This document shows, piece after piece, positions 1-9,753 of a stretch of 64,000 bases of DNA. The notes under the pieces were generated by a model. That model did no database searches, was not told the DNA's origin, and worked only from the letters and a program-made list of their open reading frames with translations. Source of the DNA: Epithemia pelagica (taxonomy: Eukaryota; Bacillariophyta; Bacillariophyceae; Surirellales; Surirellaceae). Every line of letters begins with the position of its first letter. Position 1 is the first letter of the stretch. The stretch covers positions 558,001 to 622,000 of the forward strand of contig OX337230.1 in assembly GCA_946965045.2 (NCBI GenBank), given 5' to 3'. The position numbers and the translations under genes were made by a program.

Positions 1-1
1 G

Positions 2-388
2 GAAGCAGTGCAGGAGGAGGAAAACATGGAGGGACCATCCGAGGAGCCTCCCGAGGAACCTTGTGAGCGCCAAATGGAAGATAAGCAGGTAGGTCCGGGG
101 AACAGCCTCGATGATCCGATGGAGCATTCAGCGTTTCATACTGCACCGTCACTTCACACCAAGAGTCCCGATGAAAACGAGATGGACTTGAGCTTTCATG
201 AAACTGTCATGAACCATTGTAACGATGAGCAACACAACGATAGCCAGCAACAGTATGATGACGACATGGATACGAACAAAGATTCGGAGCACTTGGGGGA
301 CAACAGCAATAACACAAACGACGACTCCGTGGAAGAGCAGAATTCCATGCTGGTCGAAGGAAAAGCTGTCGACGAAAACATGGAGTAG
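2..388 (+). CDS. 3' end of an acidic hypothetical protein (partial)
   Basis: The frame is open from the window edge to the TAG at 386-388, so this is probably the last part of a gene that starts to the left. The visible 120-odd residues are very rich in Glu, Asp, Asn, Ser and Met, with no hydrophobic segment and no recognisable domain; the segment looks intrinsically disordered. No internal start is preferred. It could also be a chance open frame in acidic-codon-rich DNA, but the bias towards Glu/Asp is like genuine disordered tails elsewhere in this window. Function unknown. Confidence 0.4.
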   Translation, partial: EAVQEEENMEGPSEEPPEEPCERQMEDKQVGPGNSLDDPMEHSAFHTAPSLHTKSPDENEMDLSFHETVMNHCNDEQHNDSQQQYDDDMDTNKDSEHLGDNSNNTNDDSVEEQNSMLVEGKAVDENME

Positions 389-680
389 AAAGGGGTAGCG
401 ATGAAGAATTCTGCTTCTGATTGGGGACGAGAGGATCTCTCCATGAATGAGAGTTCTGCAGAGACAGATTGACCAACTTGGGGTGGTTGGCGATCGTTTC
501 GATGCTCTTTTGAACTCTTATCTGCTCTACTGTGAGGATGACCTTGGTAGATTCATAGCTAACGAGTGACATAAATCATAGAGTCTCGTTCACCAAGTGT
601 CTAATCATCACTCTGATATATAAATAGAAACATAAACTTAGGCAGGAGTAATATATCATACATTGAGAGAATAAAACGAA

Positions 681-1113
681 TAAGAAGAATGACTCTTGGT
701 GTATGGATGCGTTGATGCGTGTGCAGGCGCATTGTGTGGCGCAAACAGAGGATGATGAACAACGTTTCGAAGTCGCATCTCCCTCGTTTGACGAACACAC
801 ATATATGGCCCCACAATCAAACCGCATTTATACAGCCAATGAGACAATTCCTTCCGTATCCTTTGAGCTTGGTTTTGTCTTGGTATCTTGAGGAACAAAA
901 CACCATAAGGTGCTCTTGGGGAGAGTCCTGGTGTATCCTGCAGAGGTGAGGTGTGCGAGCTATGTGGGCTGGGTGGTTTGAGAACCGTCATTGGTCTGTT
1001 CGTCAAACGAGGGAGATGCGACCTTTAAATGTCGCTCATCATCCTTTGTTTACGCCACACAATGCGCCGGCACCCGCATCAACGCATCCATACACCAAGA
1101 GTCATTCTTCTTA
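681..1113. repeat. Foldback inverted repeat, ~117-bp arms
   Basis: The left arm 681-797 and right arm 997-1113 are reverse complements over about 117 bp with roughly a dozen mismatches, separated by a 199-bp loop. Both arm ends share TAAGAAGAATGACTCTTGG (read inward). No transposase frame lies in the loop and no clear target duplication flanks it, so this is either an old foldback/MITE-like element or a local inverted duplication. If transcribed it would give a long hairpin RNA. Confidence 0.75.
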
Positions 1114-1320
1114 TTTGTGAAATATCAATCGCAAGTGCTACAGTCTTTTGAATAGGACTTGAGGCCTTGGAGAAGACGTATTCGTCTTCTTAGACAAGGG
1201 TGGTATCTTGTCATGGAACAACTGCGGCTTTTGTTCGAGAAGGGTATATATATTGGGTAACTGAGTGAGGCAGAAGGTCGCCGGACGTATCCTTATCATT
1301 GTGCTGACCAGGCCAAAATA

Positions 1321-1441
1321 GTTGTCCAGATTCAGCGACATTTTATGAACGTTTATACACTTTTGTATCCGGTGCATGAATTAAATCATCCATCAAATGA
1401 CATGTATAAACGTTCACAAAATGTCGCTGAATCTGGACAAC
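1321..1441. repeat. Near-perfect inverted repeat, 38-bp arms
   Basis: The arm at 1321-1358 (starting GTTGTCCAGATTCAGCGACA) is the reverse complement of 1404-1441 with one mismatch; the spacer is 45 bp. It lies just downstream of the stop codon of the minus-strand gene at 1470-3800, so it could fold in that gene's 3' untranslated region or be a small mobile-element remnant. Confidence 0.8.
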
Positions 1442-1469
1442 CATGTTTCCCGAATTTTCACAACAATAA

Positions 1470-3800
1470 TTATACACCAACAACATGCCGATCATCCGTA
1501 TTGCACGACTTCGTGCGATTTGAATTGTGAACTTCCTGGTGCTGATCATGAAGCACTAGAGGTTCCTTTCCACGAGGAGGTTCTTCGCTGGTAAGAAGTT
1601 CCTGTAAAAAGAAAAAATCCTTCGTGTCAGAAGCGTCATGCCGGACCTGCCCCTTTCGCTGGAAGAGTATTTTACTTACCCCACCCGGGAGTGCTCTAGC
1701 CTCCATTTCCTCTGACCGAGGAATCTGGACTTGTTGATATGCGCGAGTCTCAGTTCCTACAGTAAGAGATTCCGGAAGATGTGCTCTCTTCCGTAGCTTT
1801 TGAACAAATGACCCAAGTATATTTTTCGTATCTATTTGCATCGACATCACTGAACGATGTAGTTGTCCCTTCAGCAGACCACAAAGATGGTTGAAAAACC
1901 CTTTGCGGAATTTAGTGAACACCTCGAAGTCGCCATCAGAGCGTTTCGTATCTTTTTGTTTTATGATCGCTAGACCATGTAGAAGGAGTTCAATGGAGCG
2001 ATTCGACACACAACGAAGCGGGGTTTTGCCTGGATCAAGCAGATAGCCAAACACAGAGTCACTCCGCTCGAGTGCGGTGAAGAAAACAAACGATCTCCAG
2101 ATTTCATCTTCATTCAGTTTTTCAGGTTTCATAAACCTCTTCCTGAGATTCATTGTAGAATCCATTAATAAATCAATGTGACCCTTCAACTTTTGGCCAT
2201 AGTCTTGGTGGAACGTGGTCAAGACGTCCGAGGAACTCCAGCTGGCCACGCCTGGATGTACTCGTAGGGTTCTTAGCACATTCCGAACAGGACAGACTTG
2301 TTCCGCATTCAGTGGGGGACCCTCCGGGAAAGAAAGAAAGTACCAAATCGCGGGAAGCTGGTCTTCGATCTTCTTCTCTAAGATCTTTTTGGTGATACTT
2401 GGCCCTTGGACAGTCCTGGTCAGTTTGGGACTGGGCCGATCTAATATACTATCCGAAGGATCTGGTTGTCGTGCGTTAGCGAAACCTGGTTGCTGACTTG
2501 AAGGAGGCAACAGATCTGGTGGTGTTGCCTGAAGGAAACCTTGTTGCTGACATAACGGAGACGAAATATAGGGTGGTCTAGCGTGATCGGTACTTTGGCA
2601 TTGACTTGAAGGATGCGACTGATGCGTCCTTGTACCAAATGCTTCCGATGGTGTACCGGCGAAAAAGGTTGGAGGTTGCGGATTTACCGAGCTTGGAGCG
2701 GTGCTCTGACCTTGGATGACTGTCGTTGCCACAGAGACTTGACCTCCATCAGTCCGCATACTTGCCAGAGAATCAAAGAATTGGGGAGGTGTGACAGAAG
2801 TATTCTCACTAATCGCGACAGAGCCTGTCAGATGCATTGATGCTGGAGTTCTTTCCAAGGTTGATGGCTTTCCTTTAGACGTGCTTGCGACATGTAGCTT
2901 GTCGTCGCTTGTCCTACTAGTCTGTTGTGACATGCCTGTGAGATCTTTAGTGGCATCTCCAGGAAAAGACGTGTTTTTCGACCTGCTTACGAGATCTTTC
3001 GACCTTTCTTCGGGATCCTTGGGAGGAGGCCACCCAATCATACACTGAGTGATAAGATCATCAATCAAGAGACTATACGCAGGGCTTGTCTCTGCCGATA
3101 CACCACCAGCTGGTGGATTTCCCAGTAGTCCTGCGTTGGATAAGCTTACAAGATCTCGAGGAGCAGCATCTCCAGTATGAGGCTTCGCTTGGGGATCGGT
3201 AGGAGGCCACCCATCCATAAACTGATCTTGAGGATCATTCATCAAGAAGGTGCTTGGCACCTCGTTTTCTTCGACCGGCAAGGTAGGCTTATTTCCTTGT
3301 TGAGGCTGATCTTCAAGGTCAAAGGTTTCCGTAGAATCCAAGTTGTACGATTTCTCAGTGTCGCCAAGTTCTTCCAAGCTCATGCAGCTCCCAAACGATG
3401 GCAAAGAGCCAAGATCTTCGGGTAGCACGAAGGAGGCTGACTCGTTTCTCCGGTTCCGTACTTGGATGCAGGGATCGGGAGGAAGAGCTTCGCGCTCCAA
3501 ATGGGGCACGAAACATTCTGTCACCTGGTTCAGTTCACCACCAGGATCTTCTTCTCCTGCCGCTTGTTGGACGTTCCCTGTCTGTCTCTCGGATCCATTC
3601 CACGACGGTGGAGGTTCTCCTGTGCTCAACTCACCATGAGCGTTTGACACAAACGCCAACATCTCAAGGGGATCAACAACGGTCAGAGAGACTGCATCAT
3701 GGCTAGACCTTTCCGGTGGATGATGATCCAACTCTGGGATGGCAGAAATGCCTTTTTCATCATCACCATCGTCTGGTCCTTGCTCTCGTAGAGGGTCCAT
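1470..3800 (-). CDS. Hypothetical protein, disordered N-terminus plus a globular C-terminal region
   Basis: A 776-codon frame on the minus strand starting at the ATG at 3800. Residues 1-460 are Pro/Ser/Thr/Asp-rich and appear disordered; two similar pieces contain GWPPTDP and GWPPPKDP. Residues about 465-700 have normal composition with aromatic and hydrophobic residues, suggesting a folded domain not matched to any known family. The segment 1679-1602 (minus strand) has a strong intron structure: GTAAGT donor, pyrimidine run, TTTTTACAG acceptor, length 78 bp, phase 0. Because 78 is a multiple of three and has no stop, both spliced (750 aa) and retained (776 aa) forms stay open. The spliced form is more likely. 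Function unknown. Confidence 0.6.
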   Translation of the reverse strand: MDPLREQGPDDGDDEKGISAIPELDHHPPERSSHDAVSLTVVDPLEMLAFVSNAHGELSTGEPPPSWNGSERQTGNVQQAAGEEDPGGELNQVTECFVPHLEREALPPDPCIQVRNRRNESASFVLPEDLGSLPSFGSCMSLEELGDTEKSYNLDSTETFDLEDQPQQGNKPTLPVEENEVPSTFLMNDPQDQFMDGWPPTDPQAKPHTGDAAPRDLVSLSNAGLLGNPPAGGVSAETSPAYSLLIDDLITQCMIGWPPPKDPEERSKDLVSRSKNTSFPGDATKDLTGMSQQTSRTSDDKLHVASTSKGKPSTLERTPASMHLTGSVAISENTSVTPPQFFDSLASMRTDGGQVSVATTVIQGQSTAPSSVNPQPPTFFAGTPSEAFGTRTHQSHPSSQCQSTDHARPPYISSPLCQQQGFLQATPPDLLPPSSQQPGFANARQPDPSDSILDRPSPKLTRTVQGPSITKKILEKKIEDQLPAIWYFLSFPEGPPLNAEQVCPVRNVLRTLRVHPGVASWSSSDVLTTFHQDYGQKLKGHIDLLMDSTMNLRKRFMKPEKLNEDEIWRSFVFFTALERSDSVFGYLLDPGKTPLRCVSNRSIELLLHGLAIIKQKDTKRSDGDFEVFTKFRKGFFNHLCGLLKGQLHRSVMSMQIDTKNILGSFVQKLRKRAHLPESLTVGTETRAYQQVQIPRSEEMEARALPGGVSKILFQRKGQVRHDASDTKDFFFLQELLTSEEPPRGKEPLVLHDQHQEVHNSNRTKSCNTDDRHVVGV
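1602..1679 (-). other. Predicted 78-bp frame-neutral intron
   Basis: Reading on the minus strand, GTAAGT follows codon GGG and a T-rich stretch ends in TTTTTACAG before GAACTT. The intron is phase 0, 26 codons long and stop-free, so retention would add 26 residues. Confidence 0.6.
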
Positions 3801-4234
3801 GATTATTCAAAGATCTTTGTTCCGTTGGACATGCCAACTCAAGCCCAGAATGAAAAAAGATCTTTGAGATCTAGAATTTTTGCTGTGAAGTACACAATAG
3901 CCGCCAAGAATGAAAACGGTGTGTCTGTCAGTATCAGCTGAAAAGCAGTGGCGAGCCCAGCTTCAAACGTGCACCGTATTCTTGATCCAAACGCGTTTGA
4001 AGAGACACCTTCATTTCTCTCTCTTGTCCTTTGTGACGTCCATCTTTCTTTGGCAACAGACTGCCAGTGATGAGGTGAACAGACATGGATGATCAACAAA
4101 CCAACTCAATCATTGTGCATACAGCCATGAAATCCGATATGGTTGTCGGTTCTTTGCGGTATTCTCAAGGCGATTCATCCATTCAATGAGCCACACCAAA
4201 GATTACACCACTCAAAGAGGATTACATGTGAATA
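3801..4234. other. Intergenic, nothing recognised
   Basis: Short stop-bounded frames only. It separates the start of the upstream minus-strand gene from the end of the next minus-strand gene, so it should hold the promoter of the 1470-3800 gene. Confidence 0.5.
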
Positions 4235-5842
4235 TTACAACCAATCATCATCGTTCAAGATAATTCGATACTGCTTCCACCTACTGGAGAGCCCCGGGAG
4301 CTTCTTGGTCATCGTGAACTCGTCTGGAACAACAAAATAAAGATCAGTGGAGCCAGCGAGCGCTGAAATTGATTCTGCATAGCTCACTGCAAGTGGACGG
4401 CTATTTCCTGCTTTCACTTGCAACAATTTTCCTGCGCCTTGGGTCTTGGGAATGAAGATGGAATCAACGACAGGAAAATTTGAGAGATGGGGCAGAAGGT
4501 AACCTCCATTTGCTGATGTGCGTCCGCGTTGAATGGCCGCATCTAGCTGGGCTTGGACGTCGTTGGTTGGCAGCCGGATACGTGAAGCATGTGCTGGGAT
4601 CGTGATTGTCTTTGGCCCTGACTGAGACAGCCCTGTTTGCGTAAGGCCCTGTGCCAAGCCACTCAAACCATCTTTCAGAATTTTCTTGTGGGCGTAGGCC
4701 TCGTAGCGGATGCCTCTTAAAGCCTCTAGCTCGTCTCTGGTGTCGCGAAACAATACCCACAAGTCCTTTATCGCCTTGTTGTCCATCAACTTGTCCCGAA
4801 TGCGAGCTCCAAGATCGTCACGACAAGGAATGATAGAATAATTTGTAAAGTCAATGGTTCCATCGGAACGCGTAATGGGTAGCATATGGAAGATTGTCCA
4901 AAGGGGTTTAAATGGATCGGAAGTCTCCATGTCGTCGATGCGTCTCAGGTTGGCGGCGACATCATTTAAGGCGGTAACTTGACAAGACTCCGTTTCCTTC
5001 AAATTCAGGTCCACTCCGTGTTCGATCCTTTCCGTTTCAAACAGAAAGCGAGGTATGCCACCAAATTCTTGAAAACGCAATTTCACACGCGCTTCCGACA
5101 CGCCTGGATAAGACTTCAACCTCATCCGGAGTGCCTCTTCAAGCGAGTACGGGCCCATGTACAAACTCGACATGGAGGCTCCTTTCTTGATGGCTTGGCA
5201 AGTGTTGCGATCGGGTGACATGGCGAGAATAAATGTTTTCCCAGCCAGACCGTACTCGCCACCGAGAAAATTTGGATCGCCATTTTCCGGAGGATCAATA
5301 AGAAGATAGTCGGCTTGCTGAGACAATGAGCTCACCTCGATACCCGCCATCTTGTATTTCTCGACGGTGCCATTGGGCTTGAATATTCGGGTGAAACCTG
5401 TTTTTCCATGGAAATAGCAAACGGTCTTTTGTAATGTCAAAAGTTGGTGCAAGCAGTAGTCCAGAAAACACGATTTCCCAACGCCTGGTGTGCCTTTGAT
5501 AGCAGTGCCTTCAGGCCCCCCTTCGTCAGGCGCCACTTCGTTGGCCTCATCGCCAATGCCATATCGCTGTTGAACAATGTTCCACAAGTCGACGTGGCAA
5601 TCTCGCACAAAAAGACTCTTCTTCCGGGTTTGTGGCCACCGGTGTTCCGAATCAGCGCTGATTAATACGTGGGTATGAGTGTCATCGAAAGAGGAACCAA
5701 AACCGCTCATTGTCATCGACATCCAAGCCTTTTTCCAGAAAGTTTGAAAAGTGGAGCGACAAGGGCGACATATGGTCGGTCGCGGATGGAACGCACCTAA
5801 ACGGGTTTTGGATCTTTTGCGGATCTTTCGGTGATCGGTCAT
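4235..5842 (-). CDS. Crinkler/RHS-class P-loop NTPase with C-terminal nuclease-like domain
   Basis: 535 codons. A Walker A motif GTPGVGKS is at residues 117-124 and a hydrophobic Walker B-like strand ending in LLID at about 180-183. Then come the family landmarks LAMSPDRN, LYMGPYSLEEAL and GGIPRFLFE, which match the pattern (SPD..., MP/YSLEEL, G.PR.LFE) of the eukaryotic Crinkler/retrotransposon-hot-spot NTPase class. Near the C-terminus Asp460 and the QVK at 475-477 (in VVDSIFIP...LLQVKAG) look like a PD-(D/E)XK nuclease core. Known members are nuclear or secreted effectors, or transposon-derived conflict proteins; here there is no clear signal peptide and no LFLAK motif, so the role is unknown. 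The basic N-terminal 50 residues are uncertain; Met41, 43 or 45 are alternative starts. Confidence 0.75.
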   Translation of the reverse strand: MTDHRKIRKRSKTRLGAFHPRPTICRPCRSTFQTFWKKAWMSMTMSGFGSSFDDTHTHVLISADSEHRWPQTRKKSLFVRDCHVDLWNIVQQRYGIGDEANEVAPDEGGPEGTAIKGTPGVGKSCFLDYCLHQLLTLQKTVCYFHGKTGFTRIFKPNGTVEKYKMAGIEVSSLSQQADYLLIDPPENGDPNFLGGEYGLAGKTFILAMSPDRNTCQAIKKGASMSSLYMGPYSLEEALRMRLKSYPGVSEARVKLRFQEFGGIPRFLFETERIEHGVDLNLKETESCQVTALNDVAANLRRIDDMETSDPFKPLWTIFHMLPITRSDGTIDFTNYSIIPCRDDLGARIRDKLMDNKAIKDLWVLFRDTRDELEALRGIRYEAYAHKKILKDGLSGLAQGLTQTGLSQSGPKTITIPAHASRIRLPTNDVQAQLDAAIQRGRTSANGGYLLPHLSNFPVVDSIFIPKTQGAGKLLQVKAGNSRPLAVSYAESISALAGSTDLYFVVPDEFTMTKKLPGLSSRWKQYRIILNDDDWL

Positions 5843-5981
5843 TCAATTCAATCGTCATATCCCATTGGCATCACGGATGCTTCATGACGATTCAGATATC
5901 AACTTTCACTATGACGAGTGATGCTCAGAGACACAAGAATAAAAGTAAAATGAACACAAATATTTCTATTAGCAGTTACAA

Positions 5982-7923
5982 TTAATGCGCTCCCTCGACA
6001 GCTTCGCCTTCGTCATCATCATCATCCTGAAGATCCTCAACGTCTGCATCGGCAAATCTCAGCGAGTGCATGGCATGTCGTTTCTTGTCCACCCAGGCCT
6101 TGATTTCAAAGTCGTCACCATCCAACAAGTTCAATTCCCATCCCTCAAAGAATCGAGGCAAAAAGAACAAACGGGCGGGGATACACAGCAGGGTCATTAG
6201 CGGGAAAATAATGGAAATGGCCGACATGTTTTGCACCAAAAACACCATGCCAAAGAAGAACAGCTGCAGCACAGTGTACAAGTGAATCTTGGGCTTCTCC
6301 AGGTAACGGTTGAAGACTGTATCGGGGTATCGGCTGGGTTGTTGCAACCACAGCAAGATGCGGTTCCAGAATTGCATGGCAGGCAAGGACGAAAGACCCA
6401 TGAATAAGAACACACCATACAAGACAGGCATGGGCAACAATTGAAGCAGTTCCAGAACAAGCAAGGATAATCCAACCATCAAGTGGGAAAAGAACAAGGT
6501 CAAACGAGTCTCCTGCACGCCAATAATGTTGCCTTCCTTGTCCTTGTCGGCCAAACTGTTGAGATGGATAATGCAGGGAACGGTAGTGGCAACCAACCAG
6601 GGAAGACCAAGGATACCATTGACAAAGTTGAACATTCCGTTCAGGCACAAATCATAGTTGTACGCTTCCCCATGCTTGAGCTTGTGGTTGGGGTGGTTGA
6701 TCAAATGCCATGTGATACCGTTGTCAAGCAAGCAAAGCAAGAAGGCAAGAACGGCAGGACCAGCAGCGACAATAGGAACCCATCCCTTGCCGTTCAGATC
6801 CGAAAAGTCGACAAACCAGTCACGAGTGCGGGCGGCTTCGGCTTGATCCGGACAGTCGTCAGGGAAGAATGTGTTACAGGTGTCGTCACAGCACTTGAAC
6901 GAAGGTTCGAATCGATCAGGGACGTTCAATTGTTCAGTTTCAACATCGGTAAAGAGGAATTCCTTGATCACAGTGGCAATCAACACAGACATGGTCACGG
7001 CAAAGTCATGGACCGAGTTACGAATGCCATCGTTGCAAAAGAAGGACGAGTTCTTGAAGCTTCGGAAGAAGAAGATCAAAGCTGTGGTTCCGAAACCAAG
7101 CAAGGTACTGAGAAGAGCAACTTCCATGTAGTCGTAGTCTGGGTCGTCTTCAAAGTCTTCATGAGAAGGTTGATTGGGGTCAAAGTATCGAAGGATACCG
7201 ACATCCGAAAACGGATCACCACCAGCGTCAAACACAAAAATGGTCACAATCAAAAAGGCAAAGATTTCATCGGTGAAACGAGTGGCCAAACGGACGACGC
7301 GCGTCAAGTCGAAAAAGGCAGCAGTGACACAGTAAAACAACAACCAGCAGGAAATCCAAGCGTTGAAAGTCAAGAAAGGGACACCAATGTTGTCCGCAAT
7401 TCGGACGACGGCCTTGGTGAAGGCGAGCACTGGACCTGTGGATCCAATCACACACTGCAACGTTGACCAGCTGCTGTTAGAAACTATGGTACAATCACGT
7501 CGATCAATCATGAACCGTTTGTTTGTTACTTACGAGAGGCATACCACCAATGAGACTTTAAGTCACTCTAATCCATGACGTGGCCAAAATGGTTTCGACG
7601 GCTCCAATCTTGTTGTCCGTTTCCTTGCCATAGACAGCTCCAAAGGTCAAGGTGGGGGCAATGACGGAAATGAAAACCAAGAGGGTCACGGCAACCGTCT
7701 TTTGGTTAAAGTTGGTGAATTCGGTGACCCAGTGAGTACCCACAGTGCGCTTGAAATCATTGATAATACCGACACCCCATGGCTGACCCTCATCCATGTG
7801 GACCTTGCCGGCATCCGGGATAAGTTCGGCATTTGACAACTGAGAAGCACGAAGGTTAGCAACTTTTTGATTTTCCATCTCATCCATGTCTTGAATGGTA
7901 TCGTCTTGATTGCGGGGAGCCAT
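5982..7923 (-). CDS. SLC4-type bicarbonate transporter, interrupted by an in-frame stop
   Basis: Two exons: 7923-7534 and 7454-5982 (minus), joined across a 79-bp phase-0 intron (GTAAGT...GTTGCAG). The protein is an SLC4-family anion/bicarbonate transporter: FNQKTVAVTLLVFISVIAPT (first membrane segment), GGMPL|CVIGSTGPVLAF across the splice, NFVNGILGLPWL, VQETRLTLFFSHLMVG, LPVLYGVFLFMG-like, and FEGWELNLLD near the end, with an acidic tail. In diatoms such proteins take up bicarbonate at the plasma membrane for carbon concentration. However, TAA at 7560-7558 sits in exon 1 inside the conserved WI.VT-x-SLIGGMPL stretch, where a Tyr codon one base away would be expected. Read literally the gene is broken unless this is a sequence error, readthrough or unusual splicing. 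Start at MAPRNQ (7923) is preferred over the upstream Met at 8082, whose extra 53 residues do not look family-like. Confidence 0.8.
7455..7533 (-). other. Predicted 79-bp intron of the SLC4 gene
   Basis: The minus-strand sequence runs CCTCTC|GTAAGT ... AACGTTGCAG|TGTGTG. Joining restores the family sequence GGMPL-CVIGSTGP in frame. Confidence 0.8.
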
Positions 7924-8324
7924 GATGCTGTTGGTCAATTTCCAAAGCAGCGAAATGCAATGTTGTCTCCCGTTTGACCTCGTCGAACTTCGTCGTTCGT
8001 CTGAATTTATGAGGACGTTCAACAGGACTCTGCTTACTGACCTCTCCACTCTCAACCCGTTCGATTTGTTCATGGCGGCCACGTCGAAACGAAAAAGTGA
8101 GCAACAGAAAGGAAACAGGATATTTTCACATCTCTCCCATCTCTCGATGTGATGTCAGCAACAACCTATCGATCAAATATTGAAAGATTTCAATAGAATC
8201 TAATTTCCACCTATGTAGAGAGTGAAGGGAGACGATGGAGAGTGAGACACGGTCTTGGACGCTTCACGCAAAAACTTCTTTCTGGCTTCCGGGTTGTTGG
8301 GAGCGAGGGAGTCTCGAAATCAAT

Positions 8325-9070
8325 AACGGTATCACATGGCATTTGATCAACCATCCTAACCACAAACTCAAGCACGGTGAAGCCTACAACTACGATCTTT
8401 GCTTGAATGGATTCTTCAACTTTGTCAATGGTATCCTTGGTCTTCCCTGGTTGGTCGCCGCCACTGTTCCTTGTATCATCCATCTCAACAGTTTGGCCGA
8501 CAAGGACAAGGATGGCAAAATTATTGATGTGCAAGAAACTTGTTTGACCTTGTTCTTTTCCCACTTGATGGTTGGTCTTTCGTTGTTGGTCTTGGAGTTG
8601 CTCCAGTTGTTGCCTCTGCCAGTCTTGTACGGTGTGTTTTTGTTCATGGGTCTCTCCGCTTTGCCCGCCATGCAGTTCTGGAACCGCATCTTGCTTTGGT
8701 TCCAACAACCCAGTCTTTACCCAGACACTGTCTTCAACCGATGTATTGAAAAGCGCAAGGTTCACTTGTACACTGTCCTTCAATTGTTCTTCTTTGGCTT
8801 GGTCTTTTTGGTGCAGAACTTGTCGGCCATTTCCATTATTTTCCCCCTCATGACACTGTTGTGTATCCCCGCCCGCTTGTTCTTTTTGCCTCGATTCTTT
8901 GAGGGATGGGAACTGAACTTGTTGGATGGTGACGACTTTGAAATCCAGGCATGGTTGGACAAGAAATCTCGAGCGATGCACTAACCGACTTTGAAAACTC
9001 GGAACACGGACCATCGGAGTATGGGGCAGGCGATGATGTCGAGGGAGACGAAATTGTCGACGACGCTTAA
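8325..9070 (+). pseudogene. Truncated, frameshifted C-terminal half of an SLC4 bicarbonate transporter
   Basis: From about 8325 the plus strand encodes NGITWHLINHPNHKLKHGEA and onward to the end of the SLC4 C-terminal half, about 90% like the minus-strand neighbour in protein but with many synonymous differences in DNA. Homology starts abruptly in the middle of the transporter, so the N-terminal membrane segments are missing. An ATG at 8235 would give 249 aa with about 30 unrelated leading residues and a stop at 8984. Just past that stop the +1 frame continues with an acidic tail (ALTDFENSEHGPSEYG...) to TAA at 9068-9070, resembling the acidic tail of the other copy, so a one-base indel near 8965-8985 probably shifted the frame. 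Likely a decayed inverted duplicate, although it could still make a short membrane protein. Confidence 0.75.
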
Positions 9071-9753
9071 GTGCTTATCCTCGACGATCATGGAAAGAGT
9101 GAAACGTTTTCTGCTATTACAACAACTACATTGTTTCTACATATAATATGTGTTTTACTTATCATTAGTGCTGATACATCTTCTTGTTGTAGAATGACCT
9201 TCGGCGTGGTTCTCTCATTAGCTCTTTAAACAGGACATCAAGAGGTCTTTGACCTTTGACTAGTCGTGCGCTCCAGGTTCATGAGGATTTTCCCTTGATA
9301 ACCGACAATGGATCACTACGATGAATTCAACAGACACAATCCAGACAGTCTTTTGCGGAAACTCATCGACGCTTAGGGATGTCCCCCATGATGATCATCG
9401 ATGTCGAAAAGAAGAACGTCCCACGAGATATACAACCTTGCCCACTATTGGTTTGAGACGACTTCCACTTTTCTAGCTTTGATTTCTCGAGCTAGAGCTG
9501 CAGCTATCGACAATCGGCACAGTCTTGTATAGTGGGGTAGTTCAGCACTAGAGGAGGCAATCCGAGGATTAGCCCCATAGCCCTACGAGTACATCTCGAA
9601 AATGCGTAGTGCTACCCCCTAGATTAGACCGTAGCTCGTCGATATGACAATAACGAATGTAAATTACGACTCCATAAAAAAATGCATTGTGGAAAGAGAC
9701 TTGTCAATAATTGATACCGTCAGGGACCCTGAGCAACAGTGTTCCACTTCTTC
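9071..9753. other. Intergenic, nothing recognised
   Basis: About 680 bp without a supported gene between convergent ends of the SLC4 fragment and the propeller gene. No repeat or RNA gene was seen. Confidence 0.5.

Larger units (their letters stand above)
389..1469. other. Intergenic stretch with two foldback inverted repeats
   Basis: No convincing gene. It holds two separate inverted repeats (681-1113 and 1321-1441), listed individually, and a small hairpin near 1170-1188 (GAAGACG/CGTCTTC). Confidence 0.6.

Noticed and set aside
6483-7466. 327-codon plus-strand frame opposite SLC4
   Set aside because: Antisense of the transporter; no family features.
8211-9014. 267-codon minus-strand frame opposite the SLC4 fragment
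   Set aside because: Mirror of the coding strand; the plus strand matches the transporter.
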